Position numbers and translations under genes: made by a program. Source: Lachnospiraceae bacterium (GTDB lineage Bacteria; Bacillota; Clostridia; Lachnospirales; Lachnospiraceae). From it: a DNA stretch of 64,000 bases. This document shows positions 26,542 to 35,944 of the stretch, piece by piece. How positions within the stretch are numbered: position 1 is the first letter of the stretch; each line of letters starts with the position of its first letter. The notes below the pieces were generated by a model. It saw only the letters and a program-made list of their open reading frames with translations, was not told where the DNA came from and did no database searches. The stretch covers positions 1-64,000 of the forward strand of contig SVFN01000001.1 in the NCBI GenBank assembly GCA_015056815.1, read 5' to 3'.

Positions 26542-27522
26542 GTGGGTGACGTGTTGTCTCAAAGTGAGATAGACAGTTTGCTGGCTGCGCTCGCAACCGG
26601 TGAAGTAGATGCAGAGGATATGAAAGAAGACTCTACGAAACAGGTTAAGGACTATGATTTCAGACGTCCTGCCAAGTTTTCAAAAGAGCATCTGCGTACT
26701 TTGGAAATTATCTTTGAACACTACGGGAGATTATTATCCACCAACTTGCCGGTATATTTAAGGAAAAATGTGCAGGTCAGTGTTGCCAGTTCGGAGACAG
26801 TGACGTTTTCGGAATTTATGAATGCACTGAGTAACCCTGTTATTTTGGGAATTGTCAGTTTTCAGCCGCTTAATGGCAATATCATAATGGAGCTGTCCTC
26901 GAATCTGGGATTTACGATCCTTGACAGGATGCTTGGAGGAGAGGGACATCCCCTGGAAAAGGCAAGAGATTTTTCGGAGATTGAAATTTCCATTCTGGAA
27001 CAGATTATGACAGCGTGTATGCAGCTTTTACGGGAACCGTGGAAAAATGTGATAGAGATCGAACCGTTTTTGGAAAGGATCGAGACGAATCCGCAGTTTG
27101 CACAGGTGATCGCACCGAATGAAATGGTGGCGATCGTGGTTCTGAGCATGAAGATCGGAGAGATTGAAGGGTTTTTAGATATCTGCCTTCCGTATATCAC
27201 GCTGGAAGAGATCATGGATAAGATCAATACCAAATATTGGTTTTCTACGATGCAGGAGACTGATTACGGCAATTATCAAGAGAATATCGAAGCTATGATC
27301 AAGAGAGTAGATGTTCCGGTAAAAGCGGTTTTAGGCAAGAGTGTTATTACAGTGAATGATTTCGCGAATCTGCAGACAGGCGATATCATTCGCTTGGATT
27401 CCGATATAGACGGAGAACTGGATGTCTATGTCGGAAATATTAAAAAATTCACAGCCCTGCCCGGTAAAGACAGAGACAAGTATGCTGTCAGGGTTACATC
27501 GGTTGTGAGAGAGGAGGAATAA
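26542..27522 (+). CDS. fliM: Flagellar motor switch protein FliM
   Basis: C-ring protein that binds phospho-CheY and sets rotation direction. The 326-aa product begins MGDVLSQSEIDSLLAAL, the CheY-binding N-terminal motif, followed by the CheC-like middle domain (GGxG-type segment FTILDRMLGGEGHP) and a C-terminal SpoA domain. GTG 26542 follows GGGAGGTGAG at good spacing and gives the typical MGDVLS opening. GTG 26533 is the alternative. Confidence 0.96.
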   Translation: MGDVLSQSEIDSLLAALATGEVDAEDMKEDSTKQVKDYDFRRPAKFSKEHLRTLEIIFEHYGRLLSTNLPVYLRKNVQVSVASSETVTFSEFMNALSNPVILGIVSFQPLNGNIIMELSSNLGFTILDRMLGGEGHPLEKARDFSEIEISILEQIMTACMQLLREPWKNVIEIEPFLERIETNPQFAQVIAPNEMVAIVVLSMKIGEIEGFLDICLPYITLEEIMDKINTKYWFSTMQETDYGNYQENIEAMIKRVDVPVKAVLGKSVITVNDFANLQTGDIIRLDSDIDGELDVYVGNIKKFTALPGKDRDKYAVRVTSVVREEE

Positions 27523-27526
27523 ACAG

Positions 27527-28801
27527 ATGGATGGAGTGCTTACCCAGGATGAGATCAATGCCCTGTTGAATGGCATGAGCCTGGATGAACCCGATTCCGG
27601 GGATGCGTCAAATGAAACTGTGACTTCCGGCTATGCGCCGATCACAGATGATGATGTGACGCTTACCGATATGGAAAAAGATGCGATTGGCGAGATCGCC
27701 AACATCAGCATGGGTACTTCTGCCACGACTCTTTATTCCCTTGTAAATCAGAAGGTCGATATTACTACCCCGGTAGTTTCACTTTCTACATGGGAAAACG
27801 TAATTTCGGATTATGAGAGACCTTGTGTATTTGTTCAGATTAAATATACGGTGGGTCTGGATGGCGCAAATATCCTCGTATTAAAGGAAAATGATGTTAA
27901 GATCATCACAGATCTGATGATGGGCGGTGATGGAACCAATACAGACGGAGAACTTGGAGAGCTTCATCTGAGTGCAATCTCTGAGGCGATGAACCAGATG
28001 ATGGGTTCTTCCGCAACTTCGCTGTCCTCCATGCTGGGAAAGAAGATTGATATCAGTCCGCCCGAAGCGAATCTGGTCGATCTGCTGGAAGCCAAAAACG
28101 GAGGAGATATCTCGCCGTTCCTTGCGGGAAAATTTGTTAAGATATCGTTCCGGATGAAGATCGGAGAACTGATCGACAGCAGTATCATACAGCTGTATCC
28201 GATCGACTTCAGTAAGAGCTTATATGATTTCTTTATGGCGAACCAGGGCATAGATACATCTGCATCCGAGCCGGCACCGGCTCCGGCACCGGCAGCAACA
28301 CCGCCACCGGCAGCACCGCAGCCTGCACCTGCACCGCAACCACAACCGGTACAGCCGCAGCCAATGCAGCCACAGCCAATGCAACCGCAGATGATGCCGC
28401 AGATGGATATGTCACAGATGGCGATGCAGCCGCAGATGCAGCCGCAGATGACAATGCAGCCACAAATGATGCCACAGATGGCAATGCAGCCACAGATGCA
28501 GCCGCAGATGAATATCCAGCCGGCACAGTTTCAGAATTTCAGCACTGATTTTTCGGCGATGCCTAGCCAGGAGAATATCGGGCTGATCATGGATGTGCCG
28601 TTGGAGGTAACGGTTGAGCTGGGAAGGACGCGCAAGTCTATCTCGGAGATTTTGGACTTTGCGCCCGGTACGATCATTGAGCTGGACAAGATTGCCGGAG
28701 AACCGATCGATGTTCTGGTAAACGGCAAATTTGTGGCGAAAGGTGAAGTAGTAGTAATCGAAGAAAGTTTTGGTATCCGTATTACGGAGATCATAAAATA
28801 G
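27527..28801 (+). CDS. fliY: Flagellar motor switch phosphatase FliY
   Basis: C-ring FliN-type protein fused to a CheY-P phosphatase. The 424-aa protein opens with MDGVLTQDEINALLNGM (FliM-like CheY docking). A CheC-like domain with two helices carrying IGEIANISMGTSATTL and AISEAMNQMMGSSATSL comes next. The linker of about 100 residues (245-345) is built of Pro/Gln/Met repeats. A C-terminal FliN/SpoA domain (DVPLEVTVELGRTRKSISEI) ends it. The linker is unusually long and Met-rich. Confidence 0.95.
   Translation: MDGVLTQDEINALLNGMSLDEPDSGDASNETVTSGYAPITDDDVTLTDMEKDAIGEIANISMGTSATTLYSLVNQKVDITTPVVSLSTWENVISDYERPCVFVQIKYTVGLDGANILVLKENDVKIITDLMMGGDGTNTDGELGELHLSAISEAMNQMMGSSATSLSSMLGKKIDISPPEANLVDLLEAKNGGDISPFLAGKFVKISFRMKIGELIDSSIIQLYPIDFSKSLYDFFMANQGIDTSASEPAPAPAPAATPPPAAPQPAPAPQPQPVQPQPMQPQPMQPQMMPQMDMSQMAMQPQMQPQMTMQPQMMPQMAMQPQMQPQMNIQPAQFQNFSTDFSAMPSQENIGLIMDVPLEVTVELGRTRKSISEILDFAPGTIIELDKIAGEPIDVLVNGKFVAKGEVVVIEESFGIRITEIIK
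28385..28520 (+). repeat. Met/Pro/Gln codon repeats in the FliY linker
   Basis: Short imperfect tandem units encoding variants of MQPQMQPQM and MMPQMAM lie between the CheC-like and SpoA domains of FliY. They probably arise by slippage and may vary in length between strains. Confidence 0.8.
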
Positions 28802-28843
28802 TTTCATCAAATTAGTTAAATAAAAAATAGGAGAGTGTTACTT

Positions 28844-29206
28844 ATGGCAAAGAATATTTTGATTTGTGATGACGCAGCATTTATGAGAATGATGATCAAG
28901 GACATTCTGACCAAGAATGGTTACAATGTTGTGGGAGAAGCAGAGAACGGAGCAAAAGCGGTAGAAAAGTACAATGAACTGAAACCGGATCTGACATTGA
29001 TGGATATTACGATGCCGGAGATGGATGGCATTCAGGCACTCAAGAAGATCAAAGAAGGAGATTCCGGTGCGATGGTGATCATGTGCTCTGCAATGGGCCA
29101 GCAGGCCATGGTTATTGAGTCGATTCAGGCAGGAGCGAAGGACTTCATTGTGAAACCGTTCCAGCAGGATCGTGTTCTGGAAGCGGTCAAGAAGGTTGTT
29201 GGCTGA
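28844..29206 (+). CDS. cheY: Chemotaxis response regulator CheY
   Basis: Single receiver domain of 120 aa that binds FliM/FliY when phosphorylated by CheA. Acidic pocket D9-D10, phosphoacceptor D54 in LMDITMPEMDG, conserved Ser in MCSAM and Lys in IVKPF. No output domain. ATG 28844 has AGGAG 10 nt upstream. Its TGA overlaps the fliO ATG (TGATG), so the two are translationally coupled. cheY between fliY and fliO is the Bacillus order. Confidence 0.96.
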   Translation: MAKNILICDDAAFMRMMIKDILTKNGYNVVGEAENGAKAVEKYNELKPDLTLMDITMPEMDGIQALKKIKEGDSGAMVIMCSAMGQQAMVIESIQAGAKDFIVKPFQQDRVLEAVKKVVG

Positions 29207-29604
29207 TGCTATTGTTGGCAAAGACATCCGACTTTAAATCTGTTATGCAGTTTTTTACGGTGTTTGCGCTCTTTCTCTTTGTATGCGTGATCACGTATTA
29301 CACGACGAAATTTACGGCATCTTATCAGAAAGGCAGGATGCGCAGTTCCAATATCGAATTGTTGGAAGCTGTCAGGATTTCGGGGAATAAGTATATCCAG
29401 ATCATCAGGATCGGAAGGCGGTATCTGGCAGTGGCTATATGTAAGGATCAGGTCAATTTATTGTGTGAACTGACAGAGGAAGAGCTGCTTTTGCATGAAC
29501 AGACACCAGATGGGACTGCCCCGGCAGAGTTTAAAGAGTTGTTTGATAAAATAGCCTCAAAAATGAAGACAAAGAAGCAGGCGGATAAAGATGAAGAACT
29601 GTAA
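29206..29604 (+). CDS. fliO: Flagellar biosynthesis protein FliO
   Basis: Small membrane protein that assists assembly of the FliP ring. The 132-aa product has one TM helix (about 14-34) and a cytoplasmic domain with IELLEAVRISGNKYIQIIRIG and YLAVAICKDQVNLL, the FliO pattern. It overlaps cheY upstream and fliP downstream by a few bases. Sequence conservation in this family is low, but the context between cheY and fliP makes the call secure. Confidence 0.88.
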   Translation: MLLLAKTSDFKSVMQFFTVFALFLFVCVITYYTTKFTASYQKGRMRSSNIELLEAVRISGNKYIQIIRIGRRYLAVAICKDQVNLLCELTEEELLLHEQTPDGTAPAEFKELFDKIASKMKTKKQADKDEEL

Positions 29605-30466
29605 TTTGCGCAGACATCTGGTACTGAAGGTCTGGATCGTGTTAACCGCCATACTGCTGGCCGGTGTGTTCTTAATAAAAGGGACGGCTTTAGCGGCTGC
29701 AGTGCCGGACAGTCATCTTACCGGAGAAACGGAAGAACGGACGAATATCAATGATCCCGGAACAAGTCAGACCCCGGAAGATTTACAGGAACTGAATATA
29801 GCCAATTCCCTTACGATCACGTATAATGACGGCAATGGCAGGCTGGCCGGTTCTCTGCGGATTTTACTTACTCTGACAGCGATCTCACTGCTTCCGTTCT
29901 GTCTGATCTGTATGACTTCGTTTGTACGGATCCTGATCGTGCTTCATTTTACCAGAACAGCGTTGAATACGCAGACGGCGCCGCCGAATCAGGTGTTGAT
30001 CGCACTGGCGTTATTTTTGACTTTTTTCATTATGAATCCGACGATTCAGACGATCAATACAGAGGCGGTAAAACCATTTGAAGCAGGTAAGATCACACAG
30101 GAGGAAGCACTGAAAAAGGGAATGCAGCCTTTGCGGGAATTTATGTATGGCCAGACACAGAAAAAGGACGCGAAGGTGCTTGCACAGATTGGCGGATATG
30201 AATGGAATGATGAAATTGACGATATCCCGAATGCAGTTCTGATCCCGGCGTTTATGATCAGCGAGCTCAGAACTTCTTTTATTATAGGGTTTCTGATTTA
30301 TATTCCGTTTTTGGTGATCGATATGGTTGTAGCTTCTGCCCTTATGAGTATGGGTATGATGATGCTGCCGCCGACAACGATCTCGATGCCGTTTAAGATT
30401 TTGCTGTTTGTGCTGGCAGACGGCTGGAATCTGATCATTATGAGTCTGGTCAAAACATTTTATTAA
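29591..30466 (+). CDS. fliP: Flagellar export gate protein FliP
   Basis: Core subunit of the type III export gate (FliPQR pore). The 291-aa protein has an N-terminal signal/TM segment (about 9-36), a short extracellular stretch, then the conserved TM region (LLPFCLICMTSFVRILIVLHFTR), the TAPPNQVLIALALFLTFF motif and C-terminal helices with SFIIGFLIYIPFLVIDMVV and MMLPPTTISMPFKILLF. It overlaps fliO by 14 bp. Confidence 0.96.
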   Translation: MKNCNLRRHLVLKVWIVLTAILLAGVFLIKGTALAAAVPDSHLTGETEERTNINDPGTSQTPEDLQELNIANSLTITYNDGNGRLAGSLRILLTLTAISLLPFCLICMTSFVRILIVLHFTRTALNTQTAPPNQVLIALALFLTFFIMNPTIQTINTEAVKPFEAGKITQEEALKKGMQPLREFMYGQTQKKDAKVLAQIGGYEWNDEIDDIPNAVLIPAFMISELRTSFIIGFLIYIPFLVIDMVVASALMSMGMMMLPPTTISMPFKILLFVLADGWNLIIMSLVKTFY

Positions 30467-30492
30467 AAGAACATATATCGGGAGGTGCTTTT

Positions 30493-30762
30493 ATGTCAGC
30501 AGATATCGTTGTTGAGATTGCAAACAATGCTTTGTTTACGATTATTAAGACATCGGCGCCTCTTTTATTAGTTTCCATGATCATCGGTCTGATCGTCAGC
30601 ATCTTTCAGACGGTTACCTCGATTCAGGAGCAGACGCTTACATTTGTCCCTAAGATCGTATCGTTGTTTCTGACTCTGATGCTGTTAGGGCACTGGCTGT
30701 TAAATAATATGACTAGTCTCATGACGGAGCTTTGGAGTGATTTTTCACTCTATATCAGGTAG
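30493..30762 (+). CDS. fliQ: Flagellar export gate protein FliQ
   Basis: Subunit of the FliPQR export pore. The 89-aa protein has two TM helices separated by the short turn containing SIFQTVTSIQEQTLTFVPKI, the family hallmark. The ribosome site is GGGAGG. Order fliP-fliQ-fliR is conserved, and fliR follows after 6 bp. Confidence 0.96.
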   Translation: MSADIVVEIANNALFTIIKTSAPLLLVSMIIGLIVSIFQTVTSIQEQTLTFVPKIVSLFLTLMLLGHWLLNNMTSLMTELWSDFSLYIR

Positions 30763-30768
30763 CCGGAC

Positions 30769-31554
30769 ATGATTGACTATAGCTTTTCAATCGAAGAATT
30801 AGAATATTTTCTGATCGTAGTGGTGCGCTGTGCCGGTTTTATTTCCATTGTGCCGTTCTTTCACATGGGTAATACGCCGCGCAGATTCCGGGTGGCTTTG
30901 AGCATTTCCTTGGGCTATCTGGTATATCATGCATCCCTGCCGCATGAAGTGCTTTCATACAGTACGGTTTTTGAGTATGCAATGATCATTATGAAAGAGG
31001 CGGTAACCGGGATACTGATCGGAATGGGGGCGAGTATCTGCAATTCGATCGTCCTTTTTGCGGGAAGGATGGCAGATATGGAGATCGGACTTTCTATGGC
31101 AAATGCTATGGATCCGACTACGAGGGAACAGGCAACGATCACAGGATTTTATTATCAGTATATGGTGATCCTGATCCTGATCGTATCAGACTTATATCAG
31201 TTTATCATTATGGCACTGGGAGAATCTTTTGAACTGATCCCGGTGAATGGAGCCATAATCGACAAGGATAAGATGCTTGCTGCTTTTATCCGGTTTATGG
31301 GAGAATATATCAATATCGGATTCAGGATCTGTCTTCCGGTATTCTGTGCGATCCTGATCGTTAATGTGGTATTAGGTATTCTGGCAAAAATTGCCCCGCA
31401 GATGAATATGTTTGCGATCGGTATTCAGATCAAGATGCTGGTAGGACTTTCCGTTATGTTTCTGACAGTCAGAATGCTGCCCTATGTGGCGGATTTTGTT
31501 TATACGGAGATGAAGACGATTATGGTTTCCTTTGTGGAGGCGATGATGCCATGA
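30769..31554 (+). CDS. fliR: Flagellar export gate protein FliR
   Basis: Export gate subunit of 261 aa with about six TM helices. Visible family features are CAGFISIVPFFHMGNTPRRFRVALS near the N-terminus and MADMEIGLSMANAMDPTTREQ in the central part. Its stop overlaps the flhB start (ATGATAG arrangement), consistent with coupled translation. FliR and FlhB act together in the gate. Confidence 0.95.
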   Translation: MIDYSFSIEELEYFLIVVVRCAGFISIVPFFHMGNTPRRFRVALSISLGYLVYHASLPHEVLSYSTVFEYAMIIMKEAVTGILIGMGASICNSIVLFAGRMADMEIGLSMANAMDPTTREQATITGFYYQYMVILILIVSDLYQFIIMALGESFELIPVNGAIIDKDKMLAAFIRFMGEYINIGFRICLPVFCAILIVNVVLGILAKIAPQMNMFAIGIQIKMLVGLSVMFLTVRMLPYVADFVYTEMKTIMVSFVEAMMP

Positions 31555-32660
31555 TAGAGTTAAGGCTTCAGTTCTTCGCGGCGGAAGGGCCCGGCGGAGA
31601 GAAGACAGAGGAACCTACCAGTAAAAAACTGGAGGATACCCGTAAAGAAGGACAGGTTGCCAAAAGCAGGGAATTATCAAATGCCGCAGGGCTTTTAGCC
31701 ATGTTTTTGATTCTACAGTTCGGGATCGGATTTGTGGGCAACCGTTTTTTGGGAATGTTTCATCTGATCTATAACCGGATTCCCCAGTATACAAGATACC
31801 GAGAAGGTTTTGTACCCGTTGGGGATTTTGTGAATACGATCAGGGATGTTATGATACAGACACTGATCATGCTGGCACCGTTTTTGATCATTGGTTTTTT
31901 GGTGGCTTTTTTATCCAACTATGTACAATTTTCCTGGAAGGTAACATCCAAACCGCTGCAGCCCAAATTCAATAAGATGAATCCGATCAGCGGCTTTAAA
32001 AAGATCTTTTCGGTAAATTCACTTGTCGAACTTTTAAAATCCATTTTCAAGATCCTGATCGTGGGTGGGGTGGCATATTCGACGTTAAAAGAGCAGTTTA
32101 ATGTGATCTATCTGTTATTCCAGATGCCCCTTTGGCAGGGGATTGCGACAGCGGCAGATATCGCCATAAATATGGGACTGAAGTGCACTTATGTTTACAC
32201 GATCCTTGCCCTTTTGGATTTCGCTTACCAGAAGCGGAAGTTTATGAAGGATCAGCGTATGACAAAACAGGAAGTAAAAGACGAGTACAAGCAGGCGGAA
32301 GGAGACCCGGCAATTAAGGGAAAGATCAGACAGCGGATGCAGGAGGCGAGCCGCAGACGCATGATGCAGCAGCTCCCGCAGGCAGATGTGGTCATCACAA
32401 ACCCGACTCACTTTGCAGTGGCCATCCAATACGATAAGGATGTGGCAGAAGCGCCGCTGGTGATCGCCAAAGGTCAGGATTACATGGCACAAAAGATCAA
32501 GGAAGTGGCAAGAGAGAACCGGATAGAGATTGTTGAAAACAAGCCTTTGGCGCGAATGCTTTATCATAATGTGGAGGTCGGTGAGATGATTCCGCCGGAG
32601 CTTTACCAGGCAGTGGCAGAAATCCTTGCCATGGTTTATCACATGCAGGGAAAGATATAA
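31551..32660 (+). CDS. flhB: Flagellar export switch protein FlhB
   Basis: Gate protein that changes export specificity from hook to filament substrates after autocleavage. The 369-aa protein has an N-terminal GGEKTEEPTSKKLEDTRKEG motif, four TM helices (about 35-215) and a cytoplasmic domain with the NPTH self-cleavage site (ITNPTHFAVAIQY, about 283-295). It overlaps fliR by 4 bp. Confidence 0.96.
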   Translation: MIELRLQFFAAEGPGGEKTEEPTSKKLEDTRKEGQVAKSRELSNAAGLLAMFLILQFGIGFVGNRFLGMFHLIYNRIPQYTRYREGFVPVGDFVNTIRDVMIQTLIMLAPFLIIGFLVAFLSNYVQFSWKVTSKPLQPKFNKMNPISGFKKIFSVNSLVELLKSIFKILIVGGVAYSTLKEQFNVIYLLFQMPLWQGIATAADIAINMGLKCTYVYTILALLDFAYQKRKFMKDQRMTKQEVKDEYKQAEGDPAIKGKIRQRMQEASRRRMMQQLPQADVVITNPTHFAVAIQYDKDVAEAPLVIAKGQDYMAQKIKEVARENRIEIVENKPLARMLYHNVEVGEMIPPELYQAVAEILAMVYHMQGKI

Positions 32661-32696
32661 AGGCATGCGGCACATTGAGAGAAAGGAGGAGGGACT

Positions 32697-34730
32697 GTGA
32701 AAAAAGCGGATATAGGAGTTGCGGTTTATGTGCTGTCAGCTTTTGTAATGTTTATTGTTCCGGTACCCTCAGGAGTTTTGGATGTGCTTTTAGCCTGTAA
32801 CATGGCAGTAGCCTTTTCGGTCATGTTCGGTTGTATGTTTGCAAAAGAAGCGCTGGATATGTCCTACTTCCCGACCATTCTTTTGTTTACCACGATCTTT
32901 CGTATTGCACTGAATGTCTCATCGACCAGACTGATTCTGACAAGCGGAGATCCCGGTCAGGTGGTACGTACTTTCGGCGAGTATGTTGGTGGAAACGATC
33001 TGATCATTGGCGGTATCGTATTTATCATTTTGATCATTATCCAGTTTATGGTGATCAATAAAGGTTCCGAGCGAGTGGCTGAGGTAACAGCGAGATTTAC
33101 GCTCGATGCCATGCCGGGTAAGCAGATGGCAATCGACGCTGATCTGAATACCGGTACGATCACAGATGAGGAAGCCAAGCGGCGCAGAGATAAGATTCAG
33201 CAGGAATCCAGCTTTTTTGGGAGTATGGATGGTGCTGTAAAATACGTAAAAGGTGATGCTACGGCAGGACTGATCATTACTGCAGTCAATCTGATCGGTG
33301 GTATTGCGATGGGAGTGTTAAGAGGCGGTATGGATATTACGTCGGCACTTCAGAATTACGCCGTACTGACGATCGGTGACGGGCTGGTAAGCCAGATTCC
33401 TTCCTTATTGATCTCTCTTTCCACCGGTATTCTTGTGACGAAGGGAAGCAAGGATGCAGATATGGGAACGATCCTGATCAGCCAGCTGTTTGGTGTTCCG
33501 AAGAGCCTTTATCTGGTCGGAGCAGTACTTTGCGGGCTTGGGATCGTGACACCTCTTCCCTGGTGGATTTTTGTAGGACTTGGTTTATTCTTTATCATTA
33601 CAGCACGACAGATTGAAGCCAAAGTACAGACCGCACTGATCGAGAATGAAGTGGATCAGGAGGAAATGGTGGCGGATGAGATCAGACAGCCGGAAAATGT
33701 AACTTCGCTTTTACAGGTGGATCCCATTGAGCTGGAGTTTGGTTACGGTATTATTCCACTTGCGGATGTGAATCAGGGCGGCGACCTTTTGGACCGCGTT
33801 GTCATGATACGACGTCAGGTGGCGTTAGAGCTTGGTACAGTGGTACCGATCATCCGTTTAAGAGATAATATTCAGCTGAATCCGAATCAGTATATTATTA
33901 AGATCAAAGGTGTACAGATCAGTGAAGGAGAGATCCTGTTCGATCATTATATGGCGATGAATCCCGGGTACGTGGAGGAAGAGATTGCCGGCATCCCGAC
34001 ATTAGAGCCGTCGTTCCATCTTCCGGCCATCTGGATCACAGAGAGCCAGAGAGAACGGGCTGAGAGCATGGGGTATACCGTTGTGGATCCGCCATCGATC
34101 ATCGCAACACATCTGACGGAGGTGATCAGGCAGCATATTGCAGAATTACTTACCAGACAGGATGTACAGAATCTTATTAACAACTTAAAAGATTCCAATC
34201 CGACACTGGTGGATGAACTGGTACCGAAGCTTCTTAGTATCGGTGAGATCCAGAAAGTGTTACAGAATCTGTTAAAAGAAGGGATCTCGATCAGAGATCT
34301 GTTAAGTATCTTTGAAACACTTGCAGATTATGCGACCACGACCAGGGATACGGATATTCTTACAGAGTATGTCAGGCAGAGTCTGAAGCGTGCGATCTCA
34401 GCCAGGTTTTTTCCGGCGAATGAGACCGTCAGCGTCGTGACTGTGGATCCTAAAGTGGAACAGGACATCATGGCGAGTGTCAAACAGACAGAACAGGGCG
34501 CATACCTGACACTGGATCCGGAGAAGACGAAGGCGATCATTGCCGGCGTGGAGACAGAAGTCGGAAAGCTGGAAAGTCTGGGCAAGAGTCCGATCGTGAT
34601 CACTTCCCCGATCGTCAGGGTTTATTTTAAACGTCTGACAGAGGATTATTTTAAGGATTTGATCGTAATCTCGTATAATGAGGTTGAATCGAATATAGAA
34701 TTACAATCAGTAGGAATGGTGACAGCATAA
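32697..34730 (+). CDS. flhA: Flagellar export gate protein FlhA
   Basis: Large gate protein with a nonameric cytoplasmic ring that receives chaperone-substrate complexes. The 677-aa protein has about eight TM helices in residues 1-300, the FHIPEP-type segment (AMPGKQMAIDADLNTG) and a cytoplasmic domain with RVVMIRRQVALELGTVVP. GTG start with AAAGGAGGAGG upstream. It ends at the base before the flhF ATG. Confidence 0.96.
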   Translation: MKKADIGVAVYVLSAFVMFIVPVPSGVLDVLLACNMAVAFSVMFGCMFAKEALDMSYFPTILLFTTIFRIALNVSSTRLILTSGDPGQVVRTFGEYVGGNDLIIGGIVFIILIIIQFMVINKGSERVAEVTARFTLDAMPGKQMAIDADLNTGTITDEEAKRRRDKIQQESSFFGSMDGAVKYVKGDATAGLIITAVNLIGGIAMGVLRGGMDITSALQNYAVLTIGDGLVSQIPSLLISLSTGILVTKGSKDADMGTILISQLFGVPKSLYLVGAVLCGLGIVTPLPWWIFVGLGLFFIITARQIEAKVQTALIENEVDQEEMVADEIRQPENVTSLLQVDPIELEFGYGIIPLADVNQGGDLLDRVVMIRRQVALELGTVVPIIRLRDNIQLNPNQYIIKIKGVQISEGEILFDHYMAMNPGYVEEEIAGIPTLEPSFHLPAIWITESQRERAESMGYTVVDPPSIIATHLTEVIRQHIAELLTRQDVQNLINNLKDSNPTLVDELVPKLLSIGEIQKVLQNLLKEGISIRDLLSIFETLADYATTTRDTDILTEYVRQSLKRAISARFFPANETVSVVTVDPKVEQDIMASVKQTEQGAYLTLDPEKTKAIIAGVETEVGKLESLGKSPIVITSPIVRVYFKRLTEDYFKDLIVISYNEVESNIELQSVGMVTA

Positions 34731-35942
34731 ATGATTATCAAGAAATATGTCGGAAAAACAGAATCGGATGCCGTAGAACAGGCACAAAAAGAACTGGGAA
34801 ACAACATTGTGGTGATGAATACCAAAAATGTGAAACGAAACGGTCTGATGCGTTTTTTTAAACCACAGCTTGTGGAAATCACAGTAGGTCTGGAGGAAGA
34901 GCAGGATAAAGTGCCGAATGTGCAAAAAGACAAATCTCAGAAACTATCGGATAAAGAGGCAAGGGAGAGCCTGCAGGAAGCATTCCGGGAAGGACAGCTG
35001 GAGCGAAAAAAACGCGAAGAATCGGAAGGAAATCTTAAACAGCGGCTGGATAATCTGCAGACCTTGATCGAGCAGATGACGCCGGAAAAACCGGCAGAGG
35101 AGTCGGAGGAGGAGACGTTCTACGGAGAGGCAAAGAAAAATTCAAAGCTGGAACGTTTTATGAAGCTTCTTTATAATACCATGATCGAGAATGAGGTTAA
35201 TGAAAAGTATGCCAACCAGATTCTGGATGATCTGGATCGACATGCAAAACCGGATATGCCGATTGATAATCTTCTCTCCAGTGTTTACCAGAAGACAATC
35301 TTAAAGTTCGGGGAGCCGGGAGGGATCACTCCGGCAGCCAGAGGACCGAAGGTGGTTTTTTTTATCGGGCCGACCGGGGTTGGCAAGACAACGACCATAG
35401 CCAAGATCGCATCTCAGTTTACGATCGAAAAAAAGAAAAAGATTGCTCTTTTAACTGCAGATACTTACAGGATCGCAGCAGCGGAGCAATTGAAAACATA
35501 TGCCAATATCTTAGAGGTTCCGTTTCGCATCATTTATGCGGAAGACGAATTGCAGGAAGCGTTGAGGGAATTTGAGCAGTTCGATTATATTCTGATCGAT
35601 ACGGCAGGACACTCTCACCGTAATGCACAACAAAAGGAAAAAATGAATTCCTTTATCCATTCGATCGATGGTAAAGTGGAGAAAGAGGTTTATCTGGTAG
35701 TGAGTGCCACTACCAAATACAGTGACCTGGTGGGGATCGCGGATACTTATTCGGAAATGACGGATTATCGGATCATTTTTACCAAGCTGGATGAAACGAC
35801 CTGCCTGGGCAATATGTTGAATTTAAAACTTCATACGGGTGCAGAACTGTCCTATGTTACCTGCGGACAGAATGTTCCGGATGATATTGAGTACTTTAAT
35901 CCGCAAAAGACGGTTAAAATTTTGTTAGGTGGAAAGAAATAA
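34731..35942 (+). CDS. flhF: Flagellar SRP-type GTPase FlhF
   Basis: Signal-recognition-particle-like GTPase that sets flagellum position and number. The 403-aa protein has a basic N-terminal B domain (KKYVGKTESDAVEQAQKELG), a charged middle part and the NG domain with G1 GPTGVGKTTT (about 212-221), DTYRIAAAEQLKTYA and DTAGHSHRN. It is paired with flhG, its usual partner, 2 bp downstream. AGH replaces the common AGR in the G3 motif. Confidence 0.95.
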   Translation: MIIKKYVGKTESDAVEQAQKELGNNIVVMNTKNVKRNGLMRFFKPQLVEITVGLEEEQDKVPNVQKDKSQKLSDKEARESLQEAFREGQLERKKREESEGNLKQRLDNLQTLIEQMTPEKPAEESEEETFYGEAKKNSKLERFMKLLYNTMIENEVNEKYANQILDDLDRHAKPDMPIDNLLSSVYQKTILKFGEPGGITPAARGPKVVFFIGPTGVGKTTTIAKIASQFTIEKKKKIALLTADTYRIAAAEQLKTYANILEVPFRIIYAEDELQEALREFEQFDYILIDTAGHSHRNAQQKEKMNSFIHSIDGKVEKEVYLVVSATTKYSDLVGIADTYSEMTDYRIIFTKLDETTCLGNMLNLKLHTGAELSYVTCGQNVPDDIEYFNPQKTVKILLGGKK

Positions 35943-35944
35943 AG

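Noticed and set aside
28255-28530. Repeated ATGCAGCC-like DNA as a CRISPR or VNTR with its own function
   Set aside because: It encodes the FliY linker in frame. I treat it as a coding low-complexity repeat.
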